Assembly: GCA_028284905.1 (NCBI GenBank)
Contig: JANQQU010000030.1
Span: 1 to 64,000 of the forward strand
Direction: 5' to 3'
Source: Calditrichia bacterium
Lineage (GTDB): Bacteria > Calditrichota > Calditrichia > RBG-13-44-9 > J075
Length of the DNA: 64,000 nucleotides
In this document: piece by piece, positions 44,706 to 53,104 of the stretch
How positions within the stretch are numbered: the stretch's first letter is position 1
How the letters are laid out: every line of letters starts with the position of its first letter
Notes under the pieces: generated by a model
The model's database searches: none
Seen by the model: only the letters and a program-made list of their open reading frames with translations
What the model was told of the DNA's origin: nothing
Position numbers and translations under genes: made by a program

Positions 44706-45284
44706 ATGAAATCTTTGCTTATCCTTTTCTTCATCGTTTGCATCAGTGGCAGTGTACTGGCCGGCGAATGGCATGTTAATAAAGATGCTGAAAACGAAGT
44801 GCGATTCACCTCGGAAGTAGTAGTATTGACCTTCGACGGTGTTACCGATCAAATTGACGGTTACATCTACTGGGAAGGTGAAGAAATGTTTGAGAAGAAC
44901 AGCCAGATGCAATTCGATGTCGATCTTAACTCTGTTGAAACCGGCATGGGCAAAAGGGATCGCGATATGCGGGAAGTCCTGAAGACGGACAAATGGCCGA
45001 CCACCTCTTTTAAAGGCAGCATCGTTAACCACAGCAAAATTGACAGTAATGTTACCGCATACAATGTAACCGCGCAGGGAAAGATGTTCATTCATGGCGT
45101 AGAAAATGATATCGAAATTCCCGGCGTAGTTACCGTCGATGGCGATAAGATTCACGTCAAAGTGAATTTCACGGTGTTGCTAAACGACTATAATATTGAA
45201 GCGCCTTCGCTGGCCGCTTTTGTTAAAGTGAGCGAGGAAATTATCCTCAACCTTAACTTTCATATGAAAGATGTTACGGAATAG
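44706..45284 (+). CDS. YceI family periplasmic protein
   Basis: The 192-residue exported protein (signal peptide ending SVLAGEW) has the YceI lipocalin-like fold pattern: WHVNKDAENEVRFTSEVVV, the highly conserved DVDLNSVETGMGKRDRDM, and KTDKWPTTSFKGS. YceI proteins bind polyisoprenoids or other lipids in the periplasm. The ATG at 44706 has AGGAG upstream and begins the signal peptide. It sits 16 bases after the cytochrome-like gene and before the DUF5777 gene. Confidence 0.93.
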   Translation: MKSLLILFFIVCISGSVLAGEWHVNKDAENEVRFTSEVVVLTFDGVTDQIDGYIYWEGEEMFEKNSQMQFDVDLNSVETGMGKRDRDMREVLKTDKWPTTSFKGSIVNHSKIDSNVTAYNVTAQGKMFIHGVENDIEIPGVVTVDGDKIHVKVNFTVLLNDYNIEAPSLAAFVKVSEEIILNLNFHMKDVTE

Positions 45285-45316
45285 AATCACTCTGTTTTTT
45301 TGACAACGAAAAGTTT

Positions 45317-45346
45317 TTTCAATATTAAACGGAAATGTGCTATACT
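45317..45346 (+). promoter_or_regulatory. Possible internal promoter before the DUF5777 gene
   Basis: TTTCAA, an 18-base spacer and TATACT lie about 90 bases before the TTG start. The -10 is good and the -35 is weak. Confidence 0.35.
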
Positions 45347-45432
45347 GATTTTATTCGACTAAAGACACCAAACCCTTTGTTCTCTGACAGCATCACCAGA
45401 ATGCCGCAGAAGATAACCCGGAGGAAGCTATT

Positions 45433-46320
45433 TTGAATACAGTATCAAAACTTATTATCGCTCTTTTTCTCGTTGCCAGCTTTGGGGGGAGCTTGCTGGC
45501 ACAACCCAAGTGGAAACGCTCCGAGCCGACGAAGAAGGCTGATCAGGAACTCTTTCGTTCTACCATGACTGCGAATTTCCCCACTGCGGAAACTGTCAAA
45601 AAGGGCGATTTTGAATTTGAGATTTCCCACCGTTTTGAACCGTCCGTGAATGATGGGTTTGATAATCTCTACGGATTCGATGGCCCGGTGAATATGCGCA
45701 TCGCCCTGGGCTATGGCATCACCGATCATTTGATTTTCACTTTTGGCCGCAGCAACCTGCTCGACAACTGGGATTTTCAATTCAAGTATAAACTGCTGCA
45801 AATCCGTGGGAAGACATTACCGAGCAATATTGCCATTCGTGCCGGGGTTGCCCTGAATACAGCCATCCCCGTCGGTAGTGACGGCGAAGGGATACGCGGC
45901 CGCCTCGACGGTCGTAATTTTCAGTATTATGGTCAGCTGATCTATAATACGATGCTTTTCAACAAAAAACTCGGTATCGGAATTGTCCCCTCCTATGTGC
46001 AAAACAGTGCTATTTTTACTGTAGATCCGGAATACTCCTTTACCATGGGAAGTTATTATCAATATTATTTTAATACACTCTGGAGCGTTTGGGTGGAACA
46101 AAATAGTGTTGTTACCGGTTACCAGGGACCAATTTTGCAAGGGGAAACCAGAAAATCCCATAACACCGTCGCTATTGGTTTCGATTTGGAAACCGGCGGG
46201 CACTTCTTTCACATCTTTGTTACCAACAATGAAAAGTTGAATCCGGCACAATATCTCGTCGGTGCAGATCGCGGTACTGGCGAATGGCGGATCGGCTTCG
46301 GGATTACCCGTCATCTCTAA
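45433..46320 (+). CDS. DUF5777 family outer-membrane beta-barrel protein
   Basis: The 295-residue exported protein (signal peptide ending SLLAQ) has many amphipathic strands. The segment MTANFPTAETVKKGDFEFEI, the line RFEPSVNDGFDNLYGFDGP and the C-terminal TGEWRIGFGITRHL are as in DUF5777 barrels. The TTG start is supported by CGGAGGAAG eight bases upstream. In several Bacteroidota I recall this family encoded beside YceI and cytochrome-like proteins, as here. Function unknown; the context suggests an envelope redox or lipid-related complex. Confidence 0.82.
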   Translation: MNTVSKLIIALFLVASFGGSLLAQPKWKRSEPTKKADQELFRSTMTANFPTAETVKKGDFEFEISHRFEPSVNDGFDNLYGFDGPVNMRIALGYGITDHLIFTFGRSNLLDNWDFQFKYKLLQIRGKTLPSNIAIRAGVALNTAIPVGSDGEGIRGRLDGRNFQYYGQLIYNTMLFNKKLGIGIVPSYVQNSAIFTVDPEYSFTMGSYYQYYFNTLWSVWVEQNSVVTGYQGPILQGETRKSHNTVAIGFDLETGGHFFHIFVTNNEKLNPAQYLVGADRGTGEWRIGFGITRHL

Positions 46321-46424
46321 ACAATTTTCGGCTGGATTTTTTTTGAAAAAATTCTGTTTTTTTCGAAACCTTTCCGGCAAGTTTCCGTTTTTCAATATGT
46401 GTCTCTTAAATTTATACCTCCTCC

Positions 46425-46459
46425 AAAGCCGTCAATCTAATTGACGGCTTTCTTTTTTT
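46425..46459 (+). terminator. Terminator of the cytochrome-like/YceI/DUF5777 operon
   Basis: AAAGCCGTCAA and TTGACGGCTTT form an 11-bp perfect stem with loop TCTAA, followed by CTTTTTTT. Confidence 0.93.
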
Positions 46460-46598
46460 ACCGTATTCCCCAATTATCAGATTAATTTCCCGCTTTTTTT
46501 GACGCACGTTCTTGTCTCTTTCCGCAAATTATTCGATATTGCTTACCTGGATTTTTTTATCTCCTTACGTGACAGAACAATGAGGAAACTTTCCACTT

Positions 46599-47399
46599 AT
46601 GAAGAATCTGATCATCACCCACCCCGGCAGCGCCCATTTTGATGAATTCTTTGCACTTTGTCTGATTCTCGCCAGCCACCCAGACACCGATTTTCGAATC
46701 GAACGACGAGACCCCAGTGAAGCGGAATTGGCCAATCCGGATATTTGGGTGGTGGATATCGGTGGCCGTCACGAACCGGATTTGCGAAATTTCGATCATC
46801 ATCAGGATCTTAATCTTGGCGCAAGTTTCGTTTTGGTTGCAAAGTACCTCAAGCTGGACACGCTGTTCGAGAATATTCACTGGTGGCAATACAAGGATCG
46901 CCTGGACCGTTTCGGCCCATACGCGATGGCAAAAGAATATGGCGCTTCTTCCATCGAACAGGCGCATAGTCCATTCGAAGACTGGTTTCTCCTTCTGTTT
47001 GAAGAAAGTCCTATTACCGTTTATCATATTATGAAGATGTTCGGTCGTTACGTCATTGATGAGGCGGAAAAGCTGAATGAAAAGATTAAATTTTGGGCCG
47101 GCGCCCAACAGTATCGGGTAAAGGACCGCATCGTTCTTGTCGGTGAAACTGACGAATCTACCGGCTCTCAGGAATTCCGGGACAGTATGCCGGAGCCAGC
47201 ATCGGTATCAGTGCGTTTTGACAGTCGTGGCCCCGGCTGGACGCTCTATCGCTTTAACGACCTCACCGAAATCAACTTCACCCGTGTGGAGAGTCATCCC
47301 GATATTCTTTTTGCTCACAAGGGCGGATTTATCGCAAAAACCAAAACGCGCATTCCCCTGGAAGAAGTTCTGAAACTCATTGAAATGTCCATCGAATAA
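46599..47399 (+). CDS. MYG1 family protein (DHH-like phosphohydrolase/exonuclease)
   Basis: The 266-residue product has ITHPGSAHFDEFFALCLI at the N-terminus (metal-binding HxDE), VVDIGG near residue 52 and NFDHHQD near 67, the DHH-like metal site. All are hallmarks of the MYG1/UPF0160 family, which in eukaryotes is a 3'-5' RNA exonuclease. The C-terminal half (DSMPEPASVSVRFDSRGPGW) is as in the family. The protein is slightly shorter than eukaryotic members. It is monocistronic and follows a terminator; the bacterial role is unknown. Confidence 0.85.
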   Translation: MKNLIITHPGSAHFDEFFALCLILASHPDTDFRIERRDPSEAELANPDIWVVDIGGRHEPDLRNFDHHQDLNLGASFVLVAKYLKLDTLFENIHWWQYKDRLDRFGPYAMAKEYGASSIEQAHSPFEDWFLLLFEESPITVYHIMKMFGRYVIDEAEKLNEKIKFWAGAQQYRVKDRIVLVGETDESTGSQEFRDSMPEPASVSVRFDSRGPGWTLYRFNDLTEINFTRVESHPDILFAHKGGFIAKTKTRIPLEEVLKLIEMSIE

Positions 47400-47561
47400 C
47401 ATTTCCTAATATCCGGTTACAGACTTTTCCATATAGTGTCACTGTCTTCGATGATTTTTCGCCCAGCCACAATTTTCCCCGACATTTGAACAATTCCTCC
47501 CAGATAACTATATTTCATAATACATCAACATATTTCCCCACTTCGATACCCGGAGGTAGAG

Positions 47562-49793
47562 ATGAGAGACCATCTTTCCAAAGCAACTCAGTTTTTTCTA
47601 ATTATGATTGTCATATTTAGCACCATAACGCTGCTCGCCCAGCCCAAAGAAAAAATGACTGTAGAATGGATCTACAGCGATGCCGGGCAGGGCGTCGATG
47701 ATGTACCAAAATTTTTCTGGCGGGCAGATAACAAGGCGATTCTCCTCGACAGCCGGCAACCGGACGAGAGCCGCACATTTGAACTTCTCGATCCCAAATC
47801 CGGCAAACGCCAGCCTTTAGTTGATGCCGAAAAAGCACTCGCCAGCCTGGCCGATGCCCGTGGAGATGATTCCACCAAAACCCTTGCCTGGCCGGCATCT
47901 TTTCATTTCAACGGCAAGCATGCACTTTATCTTATGAAAGGAGATATTTTTCTCCTCGACCTTGCAACATCAAGCTTTCAGCGCCTAATGGAAACAGCTG
48001 CGGAGGAAAAATCCGCTCGTTTTTCACCTGATGGGAAAAAGCTCGCATTTATCCGTGAAAACGATATCTACGTCTATAATATCGCTGATGGCACAGAGCA
48101 GCGCCTCACCGATACCGGCACGGAAACCCTCCTTAACGGAACAGTTTCCTGGGTATACTGGGAAGAAATTTTCGGACGGCAGGATCTCGGCTACTGGTGG
48201 TCGAATGATTCCCGTTCGATCGCTTACCTTCGCACCGATGAATCCGCGGTGGATTTAATGCATTATGTGCATTTCAAACCGGCAACACCGAAAGTGATTA
48301 CCCAGCGCTATCCGAAAGCCGGCAGCGAAAATCCGGATGTTCATCTCGGCATTATCAACCTCGGGAATAGTGAAACGACCTGGCTGCAATTGGGCGATCA
48401 CGAATATGAATACATCTGCCGGGTAAATTGGATGCCGGATAATAAACGATTGAGTGTACAAACCATGAATCGTGCCCAGAGCGAGCTGGATCTGTTTTGG
48501 GTCGATCGGGAAAGCGGCGTGGCCAGCCACGTTATGCAGGAAAGCGATTATAACGGCTGGGTTAATATTAATGATGATTTACATTTTATCAAAAATGGCA
48601 AGCAATATCTCTGGCAATCGGAACGCGATGGATATGCGCATCTCTATCGTTTCGATGCCGATGGCAAGCTAAAGAACCAGGTGACCAAAGGAGATTGGGC
48701 ACTTCGCACCTCCATGTCCGGACCTTTCTGGAAGCGACAGTCGATTACTTCTGTCGATGAGAAAAAAGGATTGATCTATTTTACCAGCATGAAGGAATCT
48801 TCCATTGAGCGCCATCTTTACCGGGTTAAATTTGATGGCAGTGGCATGGAAAAGATATCCAAAGAGAAGGGTACTCATCGCATTTCATTCAGTCCCAATG
48901 GCGAATACTATTTTGATACCTACTCGAACATCACGACCCTGCCCTCGTTTTCGGTGCATCGCAAGGATGGCAAACGTCTGCATACGATCGCTGCGCCGCG
49001 CCCGGAATTGTTAGCAGATTACGATCTGCAATATCCGGAGTTAATGACAATCCCGGCTGCAGATGGTTTTCCCATGCCGGCAGAAATCCTGAAACCACGC
49101 GATTTTGATCCGACGAAAAAATACCCGGTGGTTTATTACATCTACGCCGGTCCTTCTGCCCCAACGGTATTCGATGCCTGGCGTGGCAGTTCGATCTATT
49201 TCGATAATATGCTCCTCGACCGCGGCTATCTGGTTGTTCGTTTCGACCATCGCAGCGCGACCGCGATCAGCAAAAAGCTGGAGAACTTGCTAAACGGCAT
49301 GATGTCCGGACCGCGGGAGCTGAAAGATATTGTCGCCGGCGTAAAATGGCTAAAGTCGCAGCCTTATATCGACGGGGACCGTTTTGGTATTTGGGGCTGG
49401 AGCGGTGGTGGTAGCTTTACCCTCAACGCAATGACAAACAGCCAGGAGTTCAAAGCTGGTATTGCCGGCGCCGCGGTTACCGACTGGCATTATTACGACA
49501 CCCGCTGGGCGGAATTCGGTATGAAGCGCCCGCAGGATAACCCCGAAGGGTATGAGAAGACTTCCTTCGTGAAAACGGCAAAAAATCTGCACGGCCGCCT
49601 GATGCTGATACACGGCACTTATGACGACAATGTGCATCCCCAGAATTCCTGGCATTTCGCCGACGAATTGATCAAACATAACATTATGTTCGATATGATG
49701 TTTTACCCGATGCGGAAACATAGTTTTTCAGATCGACCGGCCCGAATTCATATGTACAATACCATGCTGGAATTCTGGCAACAATGGTTGTAA
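47562..49793 (+). CDS. DPP-IV-like S9 family peptidase
   Basis: The 743-residue exported enzyme has a signal peptide (ending TLLAQ), an eight-bladed DPP-IV N-terminal propeller (ARFSPDGKKLAFIRENDIYVY; VSWVYWEEIFGRQDLGYWWS, the double-Glu region that binds the substrate amino terminus) and a C-terminal alpha/beta-hydrolase. The triad is Ser614 (GWSGGG), Asp in TYDDNVH (about 688) and His720 (RKHSF). Such enzymes remove dipeptides, commonly X-Pro, from peptides in the periplasm. It follows a 162-base intergenic region and is followed by one of the 28-bp palindromes. Confidence 0.93.
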   Translation: MRDHLSKATQFFLIMIVIFSTITLLAQPKEKMTVEWIYSDAGQGVDDVPKFFWRADNKAILLDSRQPDESRTFELLDPKSGKRQPLVDAEKALASLADARGDDSTKTLAWPASFHFNGKHALYLMKGDIFLLDLATSSFQRLMETAAEEKSARFSPDGKKLAFIRENDIYVYNIADGTEQRLTDTGTETLLNGTVSWVYWEEIFGRQDLGYWWSNDSRSIAYLRTDESAVDLMHYVHFKPATPKVITQRYPKAGSENPDVHLGIINLGNSETTWLQLGDHEYEYICRVNWMPDNKRLSVQTMNRAQSELDLFWVDRESGVASHVMQESDYNGWVNINDDLHFIKNGKQYLWQSERDGYAHLYRFDADGKLKNQVTKGDWALRTSMSGPFWKRQSITSVDEKKGLIYFTSMKESSIERHLYRVKFDGSGMEKISKEKGTHRISFSPNGEYYFDTYSNITTLPSFSVHRKDGKRLHTIAAPRPELLADYDLQYPELMTIPAADGFPMPAEILKPRDFDPTKKYPVVYYIYAGPSAPTVFDAWRGSSIYFDNMLLDRGYLVVRFDHRSATAISKKLENLLNGMMSGPRELKDIVAGVKWLKSQPYIDGDRFGIWGWSGGGSFTLNAMTNSQEFKAGIAGAAVTDWHYYDTRWAEFGMKRPQDNPEGYEKTSFVKTAKNLHGRLMLIHGTYDDNVHPQNSWHFADELIKHNIMFDMMFYPMRKHSFSDRPARIHMYNTMLEFWQQWL

Positions 49794-49822
49794 TGTTTTT
49801 TTGTAAATCGTAATTCGCGTTC

Positions 49823-49850
49823 GTAGAGAAAATTCATGAATTTTCTCTAC
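49823..49850. repeat. 28-bp perfect palindrome, copy 1
   Basis: A perfect self-complementary sequence with arms starting GTAGAGAAA around the core ATTCATGAAT. It lies 30 bases after the S9 peptidase stop and 32 before the merB-type gene. It is the same as copy 2 at 50606 except for two compensated arm positions. There is no T-run, so it is not an ordinary terminator. Confidence 0.9.
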
Positions 49851-49882
49851 ACAATGATTTTTACAACACGGGTTAACGTAAA

Positions 49883-50563
49883 ATGGATTTGAAAAATCAT
49901 CATGCCCATCTGGACCGGGAAATACGCCATTATGTTTATCAACAGTTGGCGCAATTAACCCGGGTGCCGGCGACAAACGATGTCGCTGCTCATTTCAATA
50001 TTCCCCGCGAAGATGTCCTTGCCGCTTACCAGCGCCTGGCGGATGGAAAGGCGCTGGTGTTGCAATCCGATGGTGAGATACTCATGGCTGAACCGTTTTC
50101 GGCGGTCCCAACAAATTTCGTTGTCGAAGCGGGTGGACAGTCCTGGTGGGGAAACTGCATTTGGGATGCACTTGGCGTTCTTGCGGCACTGCAAACAGAC
50201 GGACAGGTAATTACCACTTGCGGTGATTGTGGAGAACAGATGACCGTTACCGTTAGCGCGGGAGAATTAATAGCTCCCGAAGGGATTGTCCATTATGCAA
50301 TTCCCGCCAACCGCTGGTGGGAAAATGTTGTTTTTACCTGACGTACCATGTTGCTCTTCCGGTCGGAAGCTCATATCGATCAGTGGTGTAAACTATGGCA
50401 ACAACCACGAGGCGCAGCATTTTCCTTACAACAACAATGGGCGCTGGCGAAGACCTGGTATCATGATCGCCTGAATCTCAATTGGCGGCGAAAGACGCCG
50501 GGTGAGGTACGGCGGATATTTGATGATATCGGATTGACGGGGGCGTTTTGGTCGATTGATTGA
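49883..50563 (+). CDS. MerB-family alkylmercury lyase, probable selenoprotein (in-frame UGA = Sec153)
   Basis: Read through one TGA at 50339-50341, the product is 226 residues, a full MerB-type organomercurial lyase. Parts: an N-terminal winged-helix-like domain (1-70), PFSAVPTNFVV, and the catalytic block WGNCIWDALG (Cys and Asp three apart, as Cys96/Asp99 of the R831b enzyme). CGDCGEQMTV and NVVFT precede the TGA; RTMLLFRSEAHIDQW and a C-terminal WYHDRLNLNWRRKTPGEVRR...GLTGAFW follow it in the same frame. Ungapped alignment from the TGA to the Trp 15 residues on places it on catalytic Cys159. MerB cleaves carbon-mercury bonds; Sec would replace the second thiol. A nonsense mutation is the alternative, but the rest of the gene is intact and a SECIS-like hairpin follows. 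The ribosome site is weak. Confidence 0.78.
50356..50369 (+). promoter_or_regulatory. bSECIS-like hairpin in the merB-type gene
   Basis: CTTCC (50356-50360) and GGAAG (50365-50369) pair perfectly around the loop GGUC (50361-50364). The loop begins 19 bases after the TGA. The E. coli fdhF SECIS has its GGU loop at nearly the same distance and the SelB-contacting G-U in the same context. A few further weak pairs lie below the stem. It supports selenocysteine insertion at the preceding TGA. Confidence 0.65.
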
Positions 50564-50567
50564 TGGG

Positions 50568-50588
50568 GTTCGTTGTTCATTGGTCATC
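50568..50588. repeat. Short heptamer array (GTTCGTT, GTTCATT, GGTCATC)
   Basis: Three degenerate 7-bp units directly after the merB-type stop codon. They belong to the same general class as the arrays at 39576 and 115. Confidence 0.55.
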
Positions 50589-50605
50589 GTATCACGAACG
50601 TTTTT

Positions 50606-50633
50606 GTAGAGACGATTCATGAATCGTCTCTAC
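50606..50633. repeat. 28-bp perfect palindrome, copy 2
   Basis: A perfect palindrome with arms GTAGAGACG and the core ATTCATGAAT, 42 bases after the merB-type stop and 44 before the end of the minus-strand AgmX-like gene. It matches copy 1 at 26 of 28 positions per strand pair, with changes on both arms that keep the pairing. Confidence 0.9.
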
Positions 50634-50677
50634 GGCGGTATTTACCGGATTACAAACATCAATAAACGATCCCTCAC

Positions 50678-51733
50678 CTAAAAAATAAACGGTACTCGCA
50701 CCACCGTATTGCCCGTCCCTGCCACGGCACCAAACTGCCAGCGTTTCACGGTACGTAACAGGCATTGGGTTAATCGCCGATCATCAAGGGTTGATTCGAC
50801 AACCCGTGCCCGCTGCACTGCGCCGGAGGCAGCAATGGTAATTTCGATCTCAAAACGACCGCTTAGATTAGGATTTACCCGGGCAGCTCGTTGATAGCAA
50901 TATTCTACCGAGCTGCTGTGCCGTTTAATTTTCTCAGTAAGGCTTTCCGCATCCCGACCTTTCCCGATATCACCCCGGACAGTCAGGTCATCTTTCTCCA
51001 TCGCCAAAACGCCCCGCCGCTGAATCGTTTTCTCCGTTTGCAGAGACGACTGCACAATTAAATCATCGATACTCTTATCACCTTCAGCATCCCGGGAAAT
51101 ACTACCTTTGGCAACCCGGCCAGTTTTCCCAGGACGTCCTTCAGTTTGCAGACGACTGCTGTTTTCGATGACTTTCTGCATATCAGCGACACCGCCACTT
51201 CTGGCATCAGGATCATTGAGCAGGTCATATACAGCCAGGCCAGTACCACTGCCGGAACGATCCGCCGCCAACACTAATAATGGATTGCTGGCATTAATAT
51301 CCTGTCGTAAATCTTCCGCATATGCCGCCGCATCTTGCCGCCGTCGTTCCCGGTCCTGCTGTTTTTCAACCTGCGATGTTTCCTGCGGCATCGTTTCATC
51401 ATCAGAGACATCAGTTACTTGATCCGTTTCAGCAACTAAGTTATTTTCACCGGATGGATCGGTCTTCTCCGGATCATCCTTCTCCGAATTGAATTCAATG
51501 ATTCGGGAAATGTTATCCCAGGCTCGCTCATTAATCGCCTGTTGAATCTCCGCATTAATTTGCCAGTCTCGCGTGGCGCCATAAAATGTCAGGCTAAAGA
51601 AGAATAACATGCTTATGGCCAAAATACTGAAATACCGCTTATCTAATGCCTGCCAAACCTGGTAATTCAGTTCTTTGGGAAATGCTGGTAAGCGCTTTAT
51701 CTGCTTATCGACTGAAAACAATTTGTCTTCCAT
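50678..51733 (-). CDS. AgmX/PglI C-terminal domain protein (TonB-like)
   Basis: The 351-residue protein has one membrane helix (about residues 34-52, ISMLFFFSLTFYG), a periplasmic linker rich in Asp/Glu/Gln/Thr, and a C-terminal AgmX/PglI domain: IKRHSSSVEYCYQRAARVNP, LSGRFEIEITIAASGAVQRA, and CLLRTVKRWQFGA with paired Cys. Such domains replace TonB-C in myxobacterial and other energy-transducing proteins of motility or outer-membrane transport. ATG 51733 follows AAGGAA. ExbB/ExbD-like genes are not adjacent. It is convergent with the merB-type gene. Confidence 0.85.
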   Translation of the reverse strand: MEDKLFSVDKQIKRLPAFPKELNYQVWQALDKRYFSILAISMLFFFSLTFYGATRDWQINAEIQQAINERAWDNISRIIEFNSEKDDPEKTDPSGENNLVAETDQVTDVSDDETMPQETSQVEKQQDRERRRQDAAAYAEDLRQDINASNPLLVLAADRSGSGTGLAVYDLLNDPDARSGGVADMQKVIENSSRLQTEGRPGKTGRVAKGSISRDAEGDKSIDDLIVQSSLQTEKTIQRRGVLAMEKDDLTVRGDIGKGRDAESLTEKIKRHSSSVEYCYQRAARVNPNLSGRFEIEITIAASGAVQRARVVESTLDDRRLTQCLLRTVKRWQFGAVAGTGNTVVRVPFIF

Positions 51734-52023
51734 GATCAGATTCCTTTCATTAAAAGTCTACCTTCCTTGAAAAGCATCAATCATTGATTTTCTAGCCAGA
51801 AGATCGGCGAAAATCAGCGGATAAAATCTGTCGACAACAGCCTAGGAGATATAAATCAGTAAAACATTAATCCAATCCATCTGGTTTTAAGCTTAATTTT
51901 TCAGGATTGAAGAAAAATCACGGAACATTACACATCTCTTGCTAATTTTAATATATTTAGGAATTAAGCGCGATTAGCAGCGTGCAGCGGAAATGAATAT
52001 TTGCCAGCAAGTCAGGGAGTTCT

Positions 52024-52920
52024 ATGAATACGCCGGTTGCAACCATTATCTTCATCCTCACCATTTATATCAGTCATTATTACCTCGACAAATATCATCA
52101 ACGCCTCGATGCCGGATTGCAAGTTATGCGCGCCTGGCTATTCGACACCTGGTTGCCAATCCGCCTAATATTCGGCGCAATGATTTCAATAATGGAAATC
52201 CTTGCGAAAATCGTTCGGGCGATTAATACTTCCCGGCCAATAGAATCGTTATTGCCCGGCGCGATGGACGACTTAATGCTGAATCCCTGGCGAGTGCTGC
52301 AGGAGAAAAAATATCATCTGCTTCTCACCCATGGGTTTATCCATGCCAACTATTTGCACCTGCTTGTAAATATGATCGCTTTCTGGTTTTTTGCCTTTCC
52401 GCTGGAGCAGCACATCGGCTCTATTCCCTTCCTGCTCGTCTATATTGGCGCACTGTTTATCGGAGGATACATTACCACCTACCGCCGCCGCTTTAACCAG
52501 ATGCATCATAGCCTCGGTGCATCCGGCGCACTTTCCGGGGTTTTTCTTGCGGTTGTCTTAAATTTTCCTGATGCGCTGGTTTATCTCTTTTTTATTTTAC
52601 CGATGCGTGCCTGGTTTGCCGCATTACTGTTTATGTTGTTCAGCTTTTATGCGGCCCGGCCTGCCCAGGAAAAAATTTACGACGGTTTTGGTGGACAGGG
52701 TGGTTACGGACAATCCAACTCCCGCTTTGCTGCTTTGCGTTATAGATATCCGCTGTTGGACCGCATCATCAGCAATCTGCAAATGATCTGGCAATTCATT
52801 AAAGTCCGTTCATCCTTTATTGATCATGAGAGCCATTTCTGGGGTGGCGTGTGTGGTATGGTGATTATGATTCTCCTTAATCCCGCTGTAATCAATATCT
52901 TTCTGAACCGGGTGTTTTAG
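52024..52920 (+). CDS. Rhomboid family intramembrane serine protease
   Basis: The 298-residue protein has an N-terminal helix, an 80-residue amphipathic region and a rhomboid core: HLLVNMIAFWFF (oxyanion Asn), a WR-like NPWRVLQ at the first loop, LGASGALSG (catalytic Ser167) and ESHFWGGVCG (catalytic His271). A Gly/Gln/Tyr-rich insertion (about 218-255) sits before the last helix, longer than usual. It cleaves single-span membrane proteins within the bilayer. ATG 52024 follows AGGGAG. The gene stands alone, divergent from the AgmX-like gene. Confidence 0.92.
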   Translation: MNTPVATIIFILTIYISHYYLDKYHQRLDAGLQVMRAWLFDTWLPIRLIFGAMISIMEILAKIVRAINTSRPIESLLPGAMDDLMLNPWRVLQEKKYHLLLTHGFIHANYLHLLVNMIAFWFFAFPLEQHIGSIPFLLVYIGALFIGGYITTYRRRFNQMHHSLGASGALSGVFLAVVLNFPDALVYLFFILPMRAWFAALLFMLFSFYAARPAQEKIYDGFGGQGGYGQSNSRFAALRYRYPLLDRIISNLQMIWQFIKVRSSFIDHESHFWGGVCGMVIMILLNPAVINIFLNRVF

Positions 52921-53104
52921 GAAGGTTTTCTACCTGTAAACATTAACGTTCGATCAGACAGTCCTAAAACAAATACTTCTTTCAGTTCTCATATTCACCT
53001 TTCGACATTTCTGCTGTTCTATTACATAGAAGTAGAAAACTTGTGCTTCTTTACCATATTTTGTAAAAATGTATTTACTGGTGATTCTTAAAATAAAAAA
53101 CTCT

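Noticed and set aside
49823-49850. Palindrome as transcription terminator of the S9 peptidase gene
   Set aside because: No T-run on either side, and a second near-identical copy exists at 50606; a repeat element is more likely.
49883-50341. merB-type pseudogene by nonsense mutation
   Set aside because: Possible, but no other lesion is present, the TGA falls on a catalytic cysteine column and a SECIS-like hairpin follows; selenocysteine explains more.
50348-50563. Separate 71-codon gene starting at ATG 50348
   Set aside because: It is in phase with the upstream frame and carries the conserved C-terminal part of MerB; the ATG corresponds to an internal Met and has no ribosome site. It is better read as one gene through TGA.
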